A stretch of DNA of 64,000 nucleotides, from assembly GCA_017871115.1 (NCBI GenBank), contig JAFCIZ010000011.1, positions 637,501 to 701,500 on the forward strand, given 5' to 3'. The notes below the pieces were generated by a model, which did no database searches, had not been told where the DNA came from, and was given only the letters and a program-made list of their open reading frames with translations. Shown piece after piece: positions 12,358-25,600 of this stretch. Made by a program: the position numbers and the translations under genes. This stretch comes from Cunninghamella blakesleeana (taxonomy: Eukaryota > Mucoromycota > Mucoromycetes > Mucorales > Cunninghamellaceae). Each line of letters begins with the position of its first letter. Position 1 is the stretch's first letter.

Positions 12358-15300
12358 TTAAATATAGCCCTTTTGTTGAATAACATTTCTTGTTTCAGGA
12401 TCGATAGCGTTCCACAATTGATTACGAGTAGCATCATCTAAACCGCCTAAAATGACTTTTAAGCTATTTACCATACGAGCTACTAAATCTTGAGGTAAAA
12501 TATCAGAGGCTAAAGCTTCAGTAAATGTTTTCACTAAAGAAGGAATATTGGCATTATTAGGGCCTAATATACTAGGATGATGTGCTTCTAATAAGTTTAA
12601 TAAATAAGTGTATACGATAGGTGCTTCTTGATCATCATTAGTAATAGGTAATGTATCAACCCAAGCAGATAAAACCGAATTAACATCAATCTTACTACCA
12701 TTAAATTGGCAAATCTTACTAACAGCAGAAATGGCATTTTCAGTAATCATTACATTGTCTTCATCACGAGCATTAGGTGCTTTAATGATAGTGAATAAAG
12801 GATCTAAAGCAGCAGCACAAGCATCAGCATATTGAGGACCACCAAATTGAGCACAAACACCAATACCATAAGCAGAAGCTTGACGAACTTCACCAGTAGG
12901 ATCAGCAAGACCATTCAACATGGCTTGTAAAAAGTAATTGGAATAATTAAAGGAAGCAACCCCAGTGAATTCAATGACATCATCGAAGACACAGATAGCC
13001 CATTGTCTAGCAGAGCTGTTTGTATGACCAAGGAATTGAAGTACCAAAGGTAACATTTTATCAAAGTAAGGTAAAAAGGCTTCATGATGGGTTTTGAAAA
13101 TGGCTTGCATGGCACGAGCTAATTCACTAAGAGCTTCTTCTTCTGTGATTTCTTCGTCTAAAAGTTGTTCATCATCTTCTCCATCATATTCACCACTTTG
13201 TTTACCAGCTTCACGTTCATTTAATCTTTCATAGAATTTCTTAAGTTGATCTTCAGCGGCCTTTACAAAACTTTCAATTTCAGTAGGTTGTAAACAATTA
13301 TCACCCAAGACTTCAAGACAGTCATGGAAGGTGGAATAAATTTGTGCTAAGAAAGTAATATCATCTTCAATCAACATGATTTTAGCTAATTTTTCATAAA
13401 TAGAATGCCACATAGCGGCCAATTCATTAGGAGCAACGTTAGCACTCTTTGCGTCACTTAATAATAAAGGAATCAAAGAAGCAGCAGCATGACGTACACC
13501 ATCATGGAAATAGAATTTAAGTAAAGGTAAAGCAATTTCTAATACAGGACCAACATATTGAATAAATCCAGCACCTAAGTCTCTTGCATAACTGACCAAC
13601 ATTTCAATAGCAGTATGTTTTTCTTCCAAAACAGATGTCTTGATACCAATCTGTTGTCCATTGATACCAACAAATTCCCAACCATCTTCTGTAGGGTATT
13701 TTGCTTCCACATCTTCTTCTTCAGGATCAACAAATGTGAATTCAGGTGTTAATTGAGCAGATTGTAATAAAGGAGGCATGATGTTTGGTAAGTAAGGTAA
13801 GAAATCTTGTCCCATCATCTTACACATACGGGCCCAAGCGGCTAAAAGATAGGTAGTTTGTGCATCATCAGGTTCTGTAGCAGTTTGTTGGATTTGAGCT
13901 AAGATTTGAATGAAACTATCAGTATATGGAGCAAATGTTTCTTTACCAATAGCAAGCCCGATTAAGGAAGCGCACTCAATAGCACGACAACGTAATAATC
14001 TGTATTGTTTATCAGTAGCTTGGCGAAGAATATCTAATAATAAAGGCATGATAACACCATGGTATTTAATGAATTTATCTTGGGCACAATCAGCAACAGT
14101 AGCAATGGTAGTAATGGCTTGTTCTTGAACATAAGTCTTGGGAATCTTTAAAAGGACGAGTAATCTTTCAAAAATAGCATCTAAATAAGGGTCCAAAATG
14201 GATTTATCTGCTTCTTCACAAAAGTTAACCATGGCGGCAGCAGCATGTGCTTGAACACGAGATTGGGAATTATCTTCCATGACAGGCAATAAGGCACTAA
14301 TAACAGTTTGATGGAAATTCTTTTGAATGAAAGGTGCAAAATCTGTAGACATTTGTCCAACAGCATTACAAGCAGCATAACGAACACGAGGATGGACATC
14401 CTTGAAGCAACCTAAAATCATTTGCATAATATTACCAAGTTCAGGTTTCATGATTTTAACAGATCCTTCACCAATTGAAGAAATAGCCATCAATGCAGCG
14501 CGACGTTGTTGCCATTCGGTAGATTGAATCATTTGAGGAATATATTGGAATGCAATAGGGACTACGAATTTACCGCCAAGAGTACGAGCTAAACGATCCA
14601 TAGTACTTTCACCCATAACATAATTTTCTTCATTATCATCTTCATCCAACTAAAAGAGGAAAAGATATATATAAAAAACCATGTATAAGCTACCTGTGTA
14701 TTATCAATACTTATTATTTTAATATATAATTTATAGTAGTCACTTACGTCTTCGGTGGTATACCAAGTTTCATCATCTTCAATATCAGTGATCATTTCCA
14801 TAGCAACAGGAATGATTTCATTTGCAAAGTTAGGAGTTTTACGACACATACCAGCAGCGGCTTCACATAAAGTTAATAAAAGTTCAAGTGCAGTTTGGCG
14901 AGTACGATCTTCAAAAGATTTATCTTTAGCAATAGTCACCATGACAGTGAGTACATTAGAAAGTACAGGACGGAATAAACGAGGAGCATTATCACCCAAG
15001 TCAATTAACACTACAAGACCGTCTACTAATGTTTGATCATCACGTGCTGCAATAATAGGAGATAAAGTCTATAATATAATATATACATATACATACACAC
15101 GTATATGTATATATACATATAAATGATCAATTTTCTATGGCTGTTTTATATAGCTGTATATTATTATTATTAACACATCATTATTATTATTATTCTATTA
15201 CATCGAGCATTTGAGGCATTAAAGCACCTAAAGCTTTTTGGCCATTGGTATCAGCTTGAATAATATAAGCCGCAGCAGCTTTCATGGCTTCTAAACGAAC

Positions 15301-16486
15301 CTAATTAATAAAATTATTAATATTATATATATAAATATCCAATCAGCTATTTTATATTTACTTTTATTATTATATCATATAAATTAATTTTATGTAAACT
15401 TACTTGTTGACTTTCAGCATCAGTTAAACTGGTTAAAAATACATTTTTAAGGGCATCTACGTGTTGGTCGGAGATCAATTCAGGAACAGCAGCAAAGATA
15501 CGGAAAGCAGATTCTCTATGAGCAGCATTAGGAGATTGGCTACATTCAAACAAAGCAGCTGGTAAAGTATCCCATTTTCCTAATTATATAATATAAATTA
15601 AAAAACAGAAAAAAAAAAAGATTGTTGAGTCATTACCATTTTTACATTTATATACACAAACCAATATCAGTAATATATACACAAATTGAATATTTTATAA
15701 ATCAATGGGCATATATAAACATATTGCTATTATTTTCTTTATTATCCTTTTTTTTAATATGATTCTTAATATGTATATATATTTATTTACCTCCTTCACC
15801 AAGATCAGCTTTTGCTACTTCACCAATAGTATCAGCAACTTTATGTCTAGTACTTTGATCCGATTCATTAGCAAGAGCAGCTAAAAGAAGTTCTTTTACA
15901 TTTTGTCTAGTTGTTTCTTGTACGATATCCCATAAACGAGCATCAGGATTGGTAGGAGTATTAAATTGTTTAAAAGATAATCGTCTAAGAAGTACACTAC
16001 AATGGGAACGAAGCTATAATAACAATAATAATAAAAGTGAAATCAATAGATATGTAAAATAATATTTAAGGTTATAAAAAAAAATTTTTTTTTGTGTACA
16101 TGATATTTATATATAAATATATATTGTATTATATATATGGATATATGAAAAAATTTACCTGGACTTCATTATTATGAGCTACAAAATGAGAAAGACCTAA
16201 AAGTAAGAGATCAGGTTGTTGAGCTACCCATTGATCGTTTAATTGATTTTCAGCTTCAGATCTATTATCATTATATCAATGATTTATGAAAAAATAATAT
16301 ATATTGTTTAGAGAATAAAGTTTTTTTTTAAAAAAAAAAAAAAAAATGTTTCATATACTATTAAAACTAACAAAACTATTTAAAATAAAAAGAGTATTAC
16401 CTTTGATTATTATCTACAGATAAAAGATTAGTCAACACAATAGAAAGTTGTTGAAGTACTTCAGGAGGGACAGATGTCTGTGCCAT
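12358..16486 (-). CDS. KAP121: Karyopherin beta, Kap121/Pse1/importin-5 type
   Basis: Seven exons, 16486-16401, 16261-16159, 16013-15791, 15579-15404, 15300-15202, 15068-14748 and 14649-12358, give 1099 residues, the normal length for Kap121/IPO5. The protein is a string of HEAT repeats; recognisable stretches include NAAHRESAFRIFAAVPEL, DDDETWYTTED-like acidic exon end, WQQRRAALMAISSIGEG, HPRVRYAACNAVGQMSTDFAP, MVNFCEEA and ARQWAICVFDDVIEFTG. The acidic loop near YDGEDDEQLLDEEITEEEA is typical. Kap121 imports ribosomal proteins, histones and other cargo through the nuclear pore using RanGTP. The translation start at 16486 gives MAQTSVPPEVLQQLS, the natural N-terminus. Kap123/IPO4 is the nearest alternative, but the central sequence fits Kap121 better. 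Confidence 0.92.
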
Positions 16487-16916
16487 TGTATTGAAGTTTG
16501 ATTTATGAAGGATGAAAAAGAGTGAAAAAAAAAAAAAGAAAAGGAAAAAGAAGAGCAAAAAAAACAAAAAGTTGAGACACGATTTAAAAAAAAAAAAAAA
16601 AAATCTTTTTTGAACTCAGCCCCTTTTTTTTTCGTTGCTGATCTTTTTTAAAAAAGAATGAAGTATGTTTTGAAATATACGATCAAATACTAATAATGAT
16701 ATAAAAATGGTATATTTTATTAATAATAATTGTTAAAAATATTAATAATAATAGTAATTAAATATATATTATAATAATGATTTATTTTTTCACAACAAAA
16801 AAAAAAAAAAAATTTTTTTTATGCTTGATTTGTATAAGTGTATGTATGTATGTATGAAAGTAAAGGCGGACCTTTATTTTCTAAAAATGATGGAAATGAC
16901 ATAATAATAACAAAGT
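16487..16916. other. Spacer between KAP121 promoter side and the coiled-coil gene 3' end
   Basis: AT-rich with several A- and T-runs of 12-18 nt. It must contain the KAP121 promoter. Nothing else seen. Confidence 0.45.
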
Positions 16917-18215
16917 TTAAACACAATAAACTTTACCAGGAATAACAAAACCATGTTCTTCATCCTTTGGATCAATAGCAATAAAAGGAGGAGAAATAAC
17001 AAACAAAACATAACCTTCCGATTTACTTTTACTTACAGGTTTCATCATGATAGGATCAAAGGGAACCTTACAACCTTGTTCAATTGACTTATATTTGACA
17101 GGAATTTCTTGGCCTTTCATAGCTAGATTCAATCGAGCCGCTCTTGTTACTACATTGGCGATCTTTTTCTGCTGGCTAGTTTTATAATCTTCATTTTGGT
17201 TAATGGTTGGATAAATATGACTTAATTCGTCTAAAATTGCATTGACCAAGTTTTCCTTTGCCATTTCTACCGATTCATATTCATCATGATAAGCTTGGTT
17301 GGCAACCAAGGCACTCATTTGCTGTCGAAATCGATTGGCCCATTCTTCATTATAAGAATGCATCCAGTGATTAACTTTTTCATAGGCTTCATTACAAGAG
17401 ACGCCGATATGTAAAGGTTGATTATATATATGATCTATTAACATTTCCATGATTAATTTTTCCGTAAACATAGTAATATGTCTTGATTCCAATAAAAATT
17501 CCATTTCTTTTTCTCCATCATTGTCATCATCATCACCATCATCGTGGTTTCCTTTTTCACCGTTTTCCTTTTTTTCTTGATGTTGATTTGTTAATAAATA
17601 TTGTTGGATAAATTCTTTATCATATTGATATCTTTTTAAGAAATAGCGTGTGCCGGCAGGAATATCCATTTTTGCTTTTAAGCCCATACAAATATTATTT
17701 AATTGGCTTGCGACGTGATTGATTTCATTTTGTATAGTTGATAAATCATCATCAGTGGCCTTAATTGATTTTAATTGAGCATAAAATTTAGCCTCCATTC
17801 GTTGATAATCTTCCTTTTTATGATCCAATTCCCGTCTTAGAGCATTATAAGCAGCGTCCAATCTATTGTATCGATCCATTTGTTCTTCTAAATGTTGTTT
17901 CGTTGTTTCTATATGATCCAATTCCTCTCTTCTTTCTTTATCTAATTTGGCAACATAAGCTTCCTTTTCAGCTTGAATTTTTTCTAATATTTCTTTATGA
18001 ATATGTAACGATTCATTAAGAGAATGAATAATTAAATCTTTATCTGAATCGGTATCACTAACAATATAAGATGAGGAATGAATGTCATCATACTCTAGCA
18101 TACTATAGTCAGTATTCAGAGAGGAATATCTGTGTCGCTCCAGCGTAGTAGAACTATACCTTTCAGAAGCAACTGAATCGTTATGACAAGTAGACGTTGG
18201 TGACGGTAAAGTCAT
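16917..18215 (-). CDS. Unrecognised coiled-coil protein, single exon
   Basis: An intronless frame of 432 residues, unusual among the intron-rich neighbours. Residues 1-60 are Ser/Thr/Tyr-rich and probably disordered. Residues about 62-175 form a long heptad-rich coiled coil (HKEILEKIQAEKEAYVAKLD onwards). A short acidic linker (DDGDDDDNDGEKE) at about 225-237 precedes a helical C-terminal half with many Trp, Tyr and His residues, ending in a conserved-looking hydrophobic segment, GYVLFVISPPFIAIDP and HGFVIPGKVYCV. No catalytic motif, signal peptide or membrane helix is seen. The composition and codon pattern are those of a real gene. I do not recognise the family; it may be lineage-restricted. 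A structural or adaptor role is only a guess. Confidence 0.75.
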   Translation of the reverse strand: MTLPSPTSTCHNDSVASERYSSTTLERHRYSSLNTDYSMLEYDDIHSSSYIVSDTDSDKDLIIHSLNESLHIHKEILEKIQAEKEAYVAKLDKERREELDHIETTKQHLEEQMDRYNRLDAAYNALRRELDHKKEDYQRMEAKFYAQLKSIKATDDDLSTIQNEINHVASQLNNICMGLKAKMDIPAGTRYFLKRYQYDKEFIQQYLLTNQHQEKKENGEKGNHDDGDDDDNDGEKEMEFLLESRHITMFTEKLIMEMLIDHIYNQPLHIGVSCNEAYEKVNHWMHSYNEEWANRFRQQMSALVANQAYHDEYESVEMAKENLVNAILDELSHIYPTINQNEDYKTSQQKKIANVVTRAARLNLAMKGQEIPVKYKSIEQGCKVPFDPIMMKPVSKSKSEGYVLFVISPPFIAIDPKDEEHGFVIPGKVYCV

Positions 18216-18537
18216 ACTTTTTATTATATAGTTATAAGGTAGTAATAGTATTTTATTGGAGAAAAAAAAAAGATAAGAAAGCGAAAGGAAAAAAAAAAAA
18301 ACAAGAATAAGAAAAAAGGAGTTTTATAAATAAAAAATATATATAAAGTAAAAGAAGCGTAAAGGGGGGAAATTAGGGATTTTTTTTTATTTTTTTTATT
18401 TTTTCTCATATTTATAAAAAAAGGAGTTTACAGCTTCAAAAAGTTTATAAATATGACTATATAAACTATATATAGGAAGAATATATACATATATTTATAT
18501 ATAAAACTACCGATGGCTTTATTTATTTATAAATCAA
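18216..18537. other. Short spacer upstream of the coiled-coil gene
   Basis: Poly-purine and A/T runs (18240-18420). A 61-codon frame here is A/T-driven Lys/Phe/Ile sequence and is not called as a gene. Confidence 0.45.
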
Positions 18538-18990
18538 CTAAAAATTTTTAACATTTCCACGTTCAATAATTCTTTCAACAGCTTCTTCAGTTTTTGATGT
18601 TCCAAGCACATCCCTAATATAGTAATAATTTCGTTAATATCAAATCTCTACCACATGTAATATTATAGTTTTATTATCAAAACTTACTCTAAATGAGCTC
18701 TAGAAGGTTTATCAGCTGGTAAAATATTGCCACCAGGTGGACTAGTATAAATGTCGTATGCTAAAGAATAAGGATAAAGTAAGTAACTGTCATTAATGCT
18801 TCATAGGCATTATTTTATTTAACTTACATTGTACTACTTCTACAATGGGAATGGTTTTATCGCTTTTCCACTTGTTATAAGAATCAGGATCAACAACTAC
18901 ATAAAGTTCATTATTTTGATCATCTTGTACGTATACTTTAAGGGTTCCTTCACGGAAGTCAGCTTTATCAAGATTACGAAGATTGGCCAT
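18538..18990 (-). CDS. Small single-domain SBDS-like protein (Rtc3-like)
   Basis: Three exons, 18990-18828, 18760-18688 and 18613-18538, give 103 residues in frame. The sequence runs LKVYVQDDQNNELYVVVDP, then YNKWKSDKTIPIVEVVQ, YDIYTSPPGGNILPADKPS, and a C-terminal helix AHLEDVLGTSKTEEAVERII. This is the layout of the N-terminal domain of SBDS/Sdo1 (beta strands, Gly/Ala loop, and the final EEAVERIIERG helix). Stand-alone versions include yeast Rtc3/Hgh-type stress proteins linked to RNA metabolism, whereas full SBDS (about 250 residues) removes eIF6 from 60S subunits. The later domains are absent, so this is not SDO1 itself. Function in this organism is inferred from the fold only. Confidence 0.75.
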
Positions 18991-21630
18991 ATTTTTTATA
19001 ATTTATTTTAATAAAAGATGAAAAAATGAAAAAGAGAAAGAAAATGTTTTCTTTTATATAGAAAAAAGAAAAAAGAAAACCAAACTAAAAATTATGCTAA
19101 ACCTAAAAAACCATGACTAAAGAAATGCATTTAAAATAATCCAAACTATAATAAAAACTCAGTTTCATTTCAATACTAGAAAACCCTTTCCTTATTTATT
19201 TATTTACTTATACCACTGAAACAAATCGGTGATAAATTATATCATTTTTCATTTTCATTATTCTTATTATGTAAAAAAAAAAAAAGGTGAGAACAATCAA
19301 GGAGAGTAACCCCCATTAAGTTGACATTATATATATATATATATATATATATAATGTTATCTGCAATTACTCCTCATATGACGAGAACTATTGGACATTT
19401 TATTTTCCATCAGACTAAATAGAATTATCTTTGTCTTTTATGATGAAAAAATAAAACATCAACAACCTTACAAAAGGTTGTGTTTCAATAACCCATTACA
19501 GGTTATCATGTCTGGGGAATTTCCCTAACGCTATAATTGAATATTTTTTTTTAAAAAAAAAAAAATATTCTCGTGTGTGTTGTGCGTCAAAAGCAGATCT
19601 TCCTGATTGTCTCTAAAGAAGAAGAAGAAAAGAAAAGAAAAAAAAAAAGAGAATTTTTTATTTCAAATCAGAGAAAAAAAATTTTTAATAAAGTGGCTTG
19701 GTTTTTCACTGTCTTTACAACCATTTAACTTTTACCAAAAATAGTAAATTCACGATCTATGCATTTTCGATATAGTACATATAAATATATACCACTCATA
19801 AATATTCTTTTGTATTCATTACTTTTTAAAATAAAATTATGATCATAATGAACGATGGTTAAAAAGAAAATTGAACCGAAAAAAATTGTTTGCTTGTGTT
19901 TTTTACACCTTACCTGAAAATAACAGGTTGATCTGATAGAAAACAACTACTAGAAAGTTTTGTATCTCTTTATGTGCCAAACCCCCTTACAGCCTCATTT
20001 TTGCATAAAAAGGGAGAGTTTTTTTTATATAAAAAATTAAAATAAAACGATACAAAATAAAAATTCTCTATATAATATAAATCAACATTTTTTATATAAT
20101 CAATTAACACGCCAACAATGGAATGACTACTTACTTCAGATAAAAAAATACACAATTTTAATAGGTGCAACTTGAAAAAATCACTTTCTCGCATGAACAG
20201 TTTTTATCGTTTTTTAACTATTAAAAATCAATAGAAGACATTAATAAATACTGTTTCAAGAAATCCTTTTACTCATTTAATGTATGCAATATGTCTAGAC
20301 TGCAATTCATTATTATCAAATCTCTATATATTGTTTTTTAAATAATTTAATTGATGTTAATAATAAAACTGGGCATGATATAACCATTTTATTTGATATA
20401 TTGAGAGCTATATTTGATAATTATGACATATATCGCCTATAGTTTTTTATCTTTTGATAGGAAAGTATGAAACAGCCAAATTCGCACCCAATAACAAGAA
20501 TAATAATAAAAAAAAACCCCAGTTGCCCTGTAAAGTCTTTCAATCCCAGCAGGAAAAAAGTAAAAGCGAGCTTTTTGAAACTAATGCAGTTAATGACACT
20601 AAACGTAAATATATTTTATTAAATAAAAACGTTTGCATCACTGATAAGGAAATAAGGGAATGATAAACACTAAGTCCAATTTCTCATTTTACATACTAAA
20701 AAAAATTGAATTATGTCGATGAACCTTATTTAGTTTAAATACAATAAACAATTCACTAGTAAATATAATACATTTCTTTCCTCCTATTGAAAAAAAAAAA
20801 TGATATAATTTATGTATCAATATGTTTCAGTTCAATGAGTGTATAATCAATGGATTTTTTTTTTTTTCAAAAATAACCATAAATGGCGATTGCTAATGGA
20901 TGTTTCGATATGGTATATGAAATGACGGGAGTCAAATAATTATGGAAATACTATACCCGTTTTATAAATAAAAAGTATAAGTTTTTTTTAATAAAAAATT
21001 ATTCATAAAACGAATAGATATTAATGCTCTTTGATATGAGATTTACTATTTTAACAGTTAAATACTATTTGGATTAATTAAGAATGAAATGTTTATTAAA
21101 AATTCAAAATTTAAACAAACGTCAAGAGGTAGCCCTAAAGTTATGCATAAAACCCAGCACATAAACTTATATAATGTTAATATAATATAAAATTTTTAGT
21201 AATGTAAATTAACTTCGGAATAAAAAAAACTGTATAATGTATTATATAAAAATACCTTGTATTACTATCTATGAAAAAATATAAACTTTACAAGATGTAG
21301 AAAATATACAATCGATTGAATAAATAAATAAAAATGTCCTAAGATTAGCAAAAGTAGTAATAAAAAGTTTTATAGAGCTGTTTAAAAAATGTTAAAAATA
21401 ACAGGCATGACAAGTATTAATGTTTAAAGAAAATTAAAAAAATATATGTGATCACATGACTCCAAAGCTGAGCTTAAACTTAATAAAAGGAAATACTTTA
21501 CATCATGCTTAATTTAAAAAATTGAATTTTTCTTATTATAAAATGACAGAAGATAGAAAAGAAAACAAATGGATGAAATAACTGCAGAATATTTAAAACA
21601 GATAAGAAAGATGGAGATTAATAATTATTG
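18991..21630. other. Gene-poor AT-rich stretch
   Basis: About 2.6 kb with no supported gene. Frames at 19725-19946, 19970-20194 and 20454-20663 have random-looking translations. Structured DNA is present: a 34-bp (TA)n-cored palindrome at 19324-19357 with ACATTAT/ATAATGT ends, two small hairpins at 19463-19506, and a T9-A13 block with GAATA/TATTC flanks at 19539-19570. Confidence 0.45.
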
Positions 21631-22157
21631 TATGAAAAAGTTTTAGAATATCTTGGAATTGATGAAGCAACATTATTTTCAGAAAGAGGCAATATTCCTA
21701 TGAAAGAGATTGATGAAGAAACGAAAGCAATGGACAAAAATTTGTGGACATTGTCATTTATAATATTATCGCAAAGTATTTTGATAAAAACGTGAAAATT
21801 AAAAGTGAAAAACCAATTGATGGTGAAAATGTTAAAGACTCTATTGAAATTGTATTTGTACGCGATAAACTTATTCTAATTGCTATTAAAGCTAAAAAAC
21901 AAGATTGGGACCAAGGCAGAGTGCAATTTATTATGCAATTGTATAATGTTTACATTAGCAATATTAAACTTGGTGCCCCAAAAGGTCATATAGTATATGG
22001 CATTGTAATAACAGGATATAGCTGGGAATTCATTTGGTGTAAAGGAAACAATATAAATAATACTGACGATATTAAATCAAATATTATATGGAAATATGAA
22101 GAAAAATTCGACCCAATTGAAACAAACTTAAAAAAGGCACAAGCACAACAGCAATAA
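21631..22157 (+). pseudogene. Decayed PD-(D/E)XK nuclease-like domain gene
   Basis: A readable stretch EKVLEYLGIDEATLFSERGN begins near 21634 and runs to about 21740 in one frame. The coding sense then continues one frame over as FVDIVIYNIIAKYFDKNVKI, DSIEIVFVRDKLILIAIKAK, and KQDWDQGRVQFIMQLYNVY to a stop at 22157. The shift lies in the AAAAATTTG run at about 21738-21746, and two stops (TAATAA, 21619-21624) sit just upstream. The layout, a beta-hairpin with (I/V)xAKK followed by DxxQGxxQ, is that of the restriction-endonuclease-fold domain found in many fungal accessory proteins, including Crinkler-like ones. The expected acidic residue before the xK pair is Lys here (IKAKK). Frameshift plus lost catalytic acid indicate a dead copy. 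Fold assignment is by motif only. Confidence 0.5.
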
Positions 22158-22653
22158 AGGGTAACTTCACTTGTGGAAAAAATTAAATTACGTGATTGAT
22201 TATTCTTTAAATCAATTTAATGAACTATCTGATTAGCTTTTTCCAATTTAACAGTTTATATTTATAATTGTAGTATGTTCTAATTTGTCATATATTCTTA
22301 TTAAATTCTCTTAGTCATTATTTTTATGTATAACCAAGCTTTTGTTAAAATAAAATAAAATAAAATAAAGGGGACGAAAAAATGGTGTCATTTACCGCGC
22401 GTGTTCTTTTTCATATACATTTCCTTAAAATAAAAATAAACATAAAAATGTTATATGTATATATATGTATATATATGAAATTCATTTTATTTCTTTCAAA
22501 GAAATTAAAATAATTATAACATAAAATAAAAAATAAATAAATGATAAAAATGGATTTAAATACAATTTTACAAATAATAATAATATAAATATAATATATA
22601 TAAATATATATATTCATATATAAATGATGATATACGTATAAAAAATAAAAATT
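22158..22653. other. Spacer 3' of the RhoGAP gene
   Basis: AT-rich, with four AAATA units at about 22350-22370 and (TA)n at 22450-22480. Presumably includes the RhoGAP 3' UTR. No gene seen. Confidence 0.45.
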
Positions 22654-25600
22654 CTAATTAAATAACTTATCAACATGATTGATAATGAATTCTATAGTTG
22701 CATTTTTATAACTCATATCAAATAAATCTCTTGATGCATCTTTATCTTTCATTAATGTTGGTCCAAATACCATTGCTAAATTTTTCGTAGTCATTAAATT
22801 TTGAACGCTTTGTTTTTGAACACTAAAAAAAAAAAAAGAATGAATATAAATATATGTAGATATATAGATATGGACGTGTATAAAATAATAATATTATTGA
22901 AAAAATAAGATAAAAATCACTTACTTGTCCAAATGTGTTATCAATAATTTTAAGGTATCATAATTTGGTTTGGGTAATTGAGAAATTAATTCGATGAAAC
23001 GATCTAATTTTGCTTCTCCCGTTAATCCTAAAATAAAAATAAAAATAAGAATGAATAAATACATAAATATAGTTATATAAAGATATACATAAACACTTGT
23101 ATAAACTACTTACGAACAGCCTCCATAAATTGATCATAAAGTTCATAAGGTAAAAGAGGATTGGGTAATTCACGGAAATATTGTTTAAGTACACTTGTTA
23201 CGGCACAGATATCATTAATAGTATCTTCATCCTTTAAATCTAAAAGTTCATTGGTTTCAAAAGAGATTTGAATAGTACGCATTTGAGCTGCTCCACCTGA
23301 TTTTCGATAGATTCCTTCATAATCCATTCCTCTTGCTTCTACTGCTTCAATACACTTTTCTACTAATAAAGGAATATCTCTTTCTTCTATGGCAATTCTT
23401 GTAGCTAAATTGGTACCAAATATATTTTCTATAATAAATAATAAAAATAAACAAAAAAAAGTTGGTTACTCACTTTGCTATTAATAATGATATTCTTTTT
23501 AAGATAAATACCTTGTTTGGATGCAGTGGAATCTGTTGGGCTTGCTAATTCAAGACTGCTTGATGTATCATAGCAATAATTGGATATATTTGACATGCAT
23601 CTTAAATGACCATATGAACCACAATGTTGACATTTATATTCATTCGTTCCCCACATTTTTTCACCACAACCAATACACTTAACAGGTCTTATAACAGAAG
23701 TTGGTATAAATGTATGAGCAATGGTATTTGTGTTGCTATTATCACATGATTGTTTGGAGTCCTTTCTCTTCATATCTCCAGCACTCATCAAATTAAAAGA
23801 AGAATTTGAATTTAAATTATAAAGGCTATAGTTATCGTGTTGACCATAAGGGGAAGGTTGGCTATTAGGAGGGCTAGGTGATGTACTGCGTTCTTTTTTA
23901 TAATGATGACTACTACCATAACCTGACAATTTGGTAAAAACATTTGTTTTTGGTTTTTTTAATTTAAACAGTTTGGAAGAACTATCTTTGCTGCTGCTAC
24001 TATCTTTTGAAGTGACCCGTTGCATGATTATACTGGCTTCACTACTTTTACGTTGCATACTAATTGGTGAACAAGATAATAATTCGGTGGAAGGAGATGG
24101 TGAAGGTGCATGATGTAAAAAGGATGTTCCGGCCATGACCGCTGCTGCTTCTCTTTCGCGCTCTGTCATTCTTCGAGATAAATCATTATTTAAAGATGAT
24201 AACTCTGCTATTTTTGTATTTAATATAACCATTTCATGTATAATATCGTCTCTTGATTTATTTAATTCTTCTGTTTCATGTTTTAATCCATCTCTTTCCT
24301 TTTGAAGTGATTCAATATGTTCATTTAATCCCATTATTTGTTTTTCTAATATATTTTTATCTTCAGCAGAACTATAATTATAAAAAAAAAAAAAAATTAA
24401 AGTTTAATTTCGTGTTACTCGATTCTTATTTATTTTATATTATTTATATATAAATACTTTTTTTTTACCTTTCAAGGCCAGCTTGCGTCTGTTTTTTTTT
24501 ATTATTATTTACTTTTTCATCTATTTCATATGCTAAAGTATCCCGATATTCTTTTAATTTATTACAACTTCTTTCCAATTCCACTTTAATTCCTGCTAAT
24601 CGATCGATTTCTTTTTCAACTAATAAAGATTCTTCTTCTGTCCCTTTTTCTCCTTCTTTTATGGATGAAGTTTCGGTTGTTTTAGTTGATGATTTTTGTA
24701 AAGTAGATAATTGCTGTTTTAATTGTATAATGGTATATTCATTTTGTTGTTTGGTTGCAATTTGTTTAGCAAATTCTTCTTTGGCTTTTGTAAATTCATC
24801 TAATGCTTTTTCACTTGCTGACTATTTAAAAAATATGTAGGAGAGAAAAATAAAATAAAATAAAAAATAAATTAAATAAGGTCATTGCTATTCTTGGAAT
24901 TTTTTTTATTTATTTATGTACCTGTGTAAATATAAATATATATATATATATATATATTCTTATTCACACACTCACACTCACACACATACACACACACACA
25001 CATATATATATATATACGTTTCTTCACATGGTATTCTTATTATAATAGTTTACCTTTAATTTTGTGAAATTAGATTCTGTTGTTTTTAGTTTTTCAGTAG
25101 TTTGTTTTAATAATCGTTTTAATTCAGCGACATCGTCTATATTCGTTGTATCAATAGTAGTGTGAGTAGATTGGATTGTTGCTGGAAGATCGTCCAAAGA
25201 AGATTGTAAGAGATTAGAGGCACGATTAATTTTAGAATGACTAATATCGGTATTGTTGTCATTATTATTTGTTTTTAAGTTGAAAGAGGAAGAAAAAGAA
25301 GAAGAGAGTTCACTTGAATCATCGTCAAAGAAAGATAGATTTAAAGAAGGTATATCGGGTAAAGATAATTCAGGTGGTGCTTTTGATAAAGTAGAGGTAG
25401 AAGTATTATTAGAATGAGATAGTTTTGATTTTTTATCTATGGATCCATTTCCTAAAACATTAGTAAATTTCATCATTTGTGAAGAGGAAGAAGGAATGGT
25501 AGTGGGTGGTGATATAAAAGAAGAAGAAGAAGAAGAGGAAGAGGAAGAAGAAGAAGAGGATGGGCTAGATGAATAATTATTATTATTTTCAATAAGTCTA

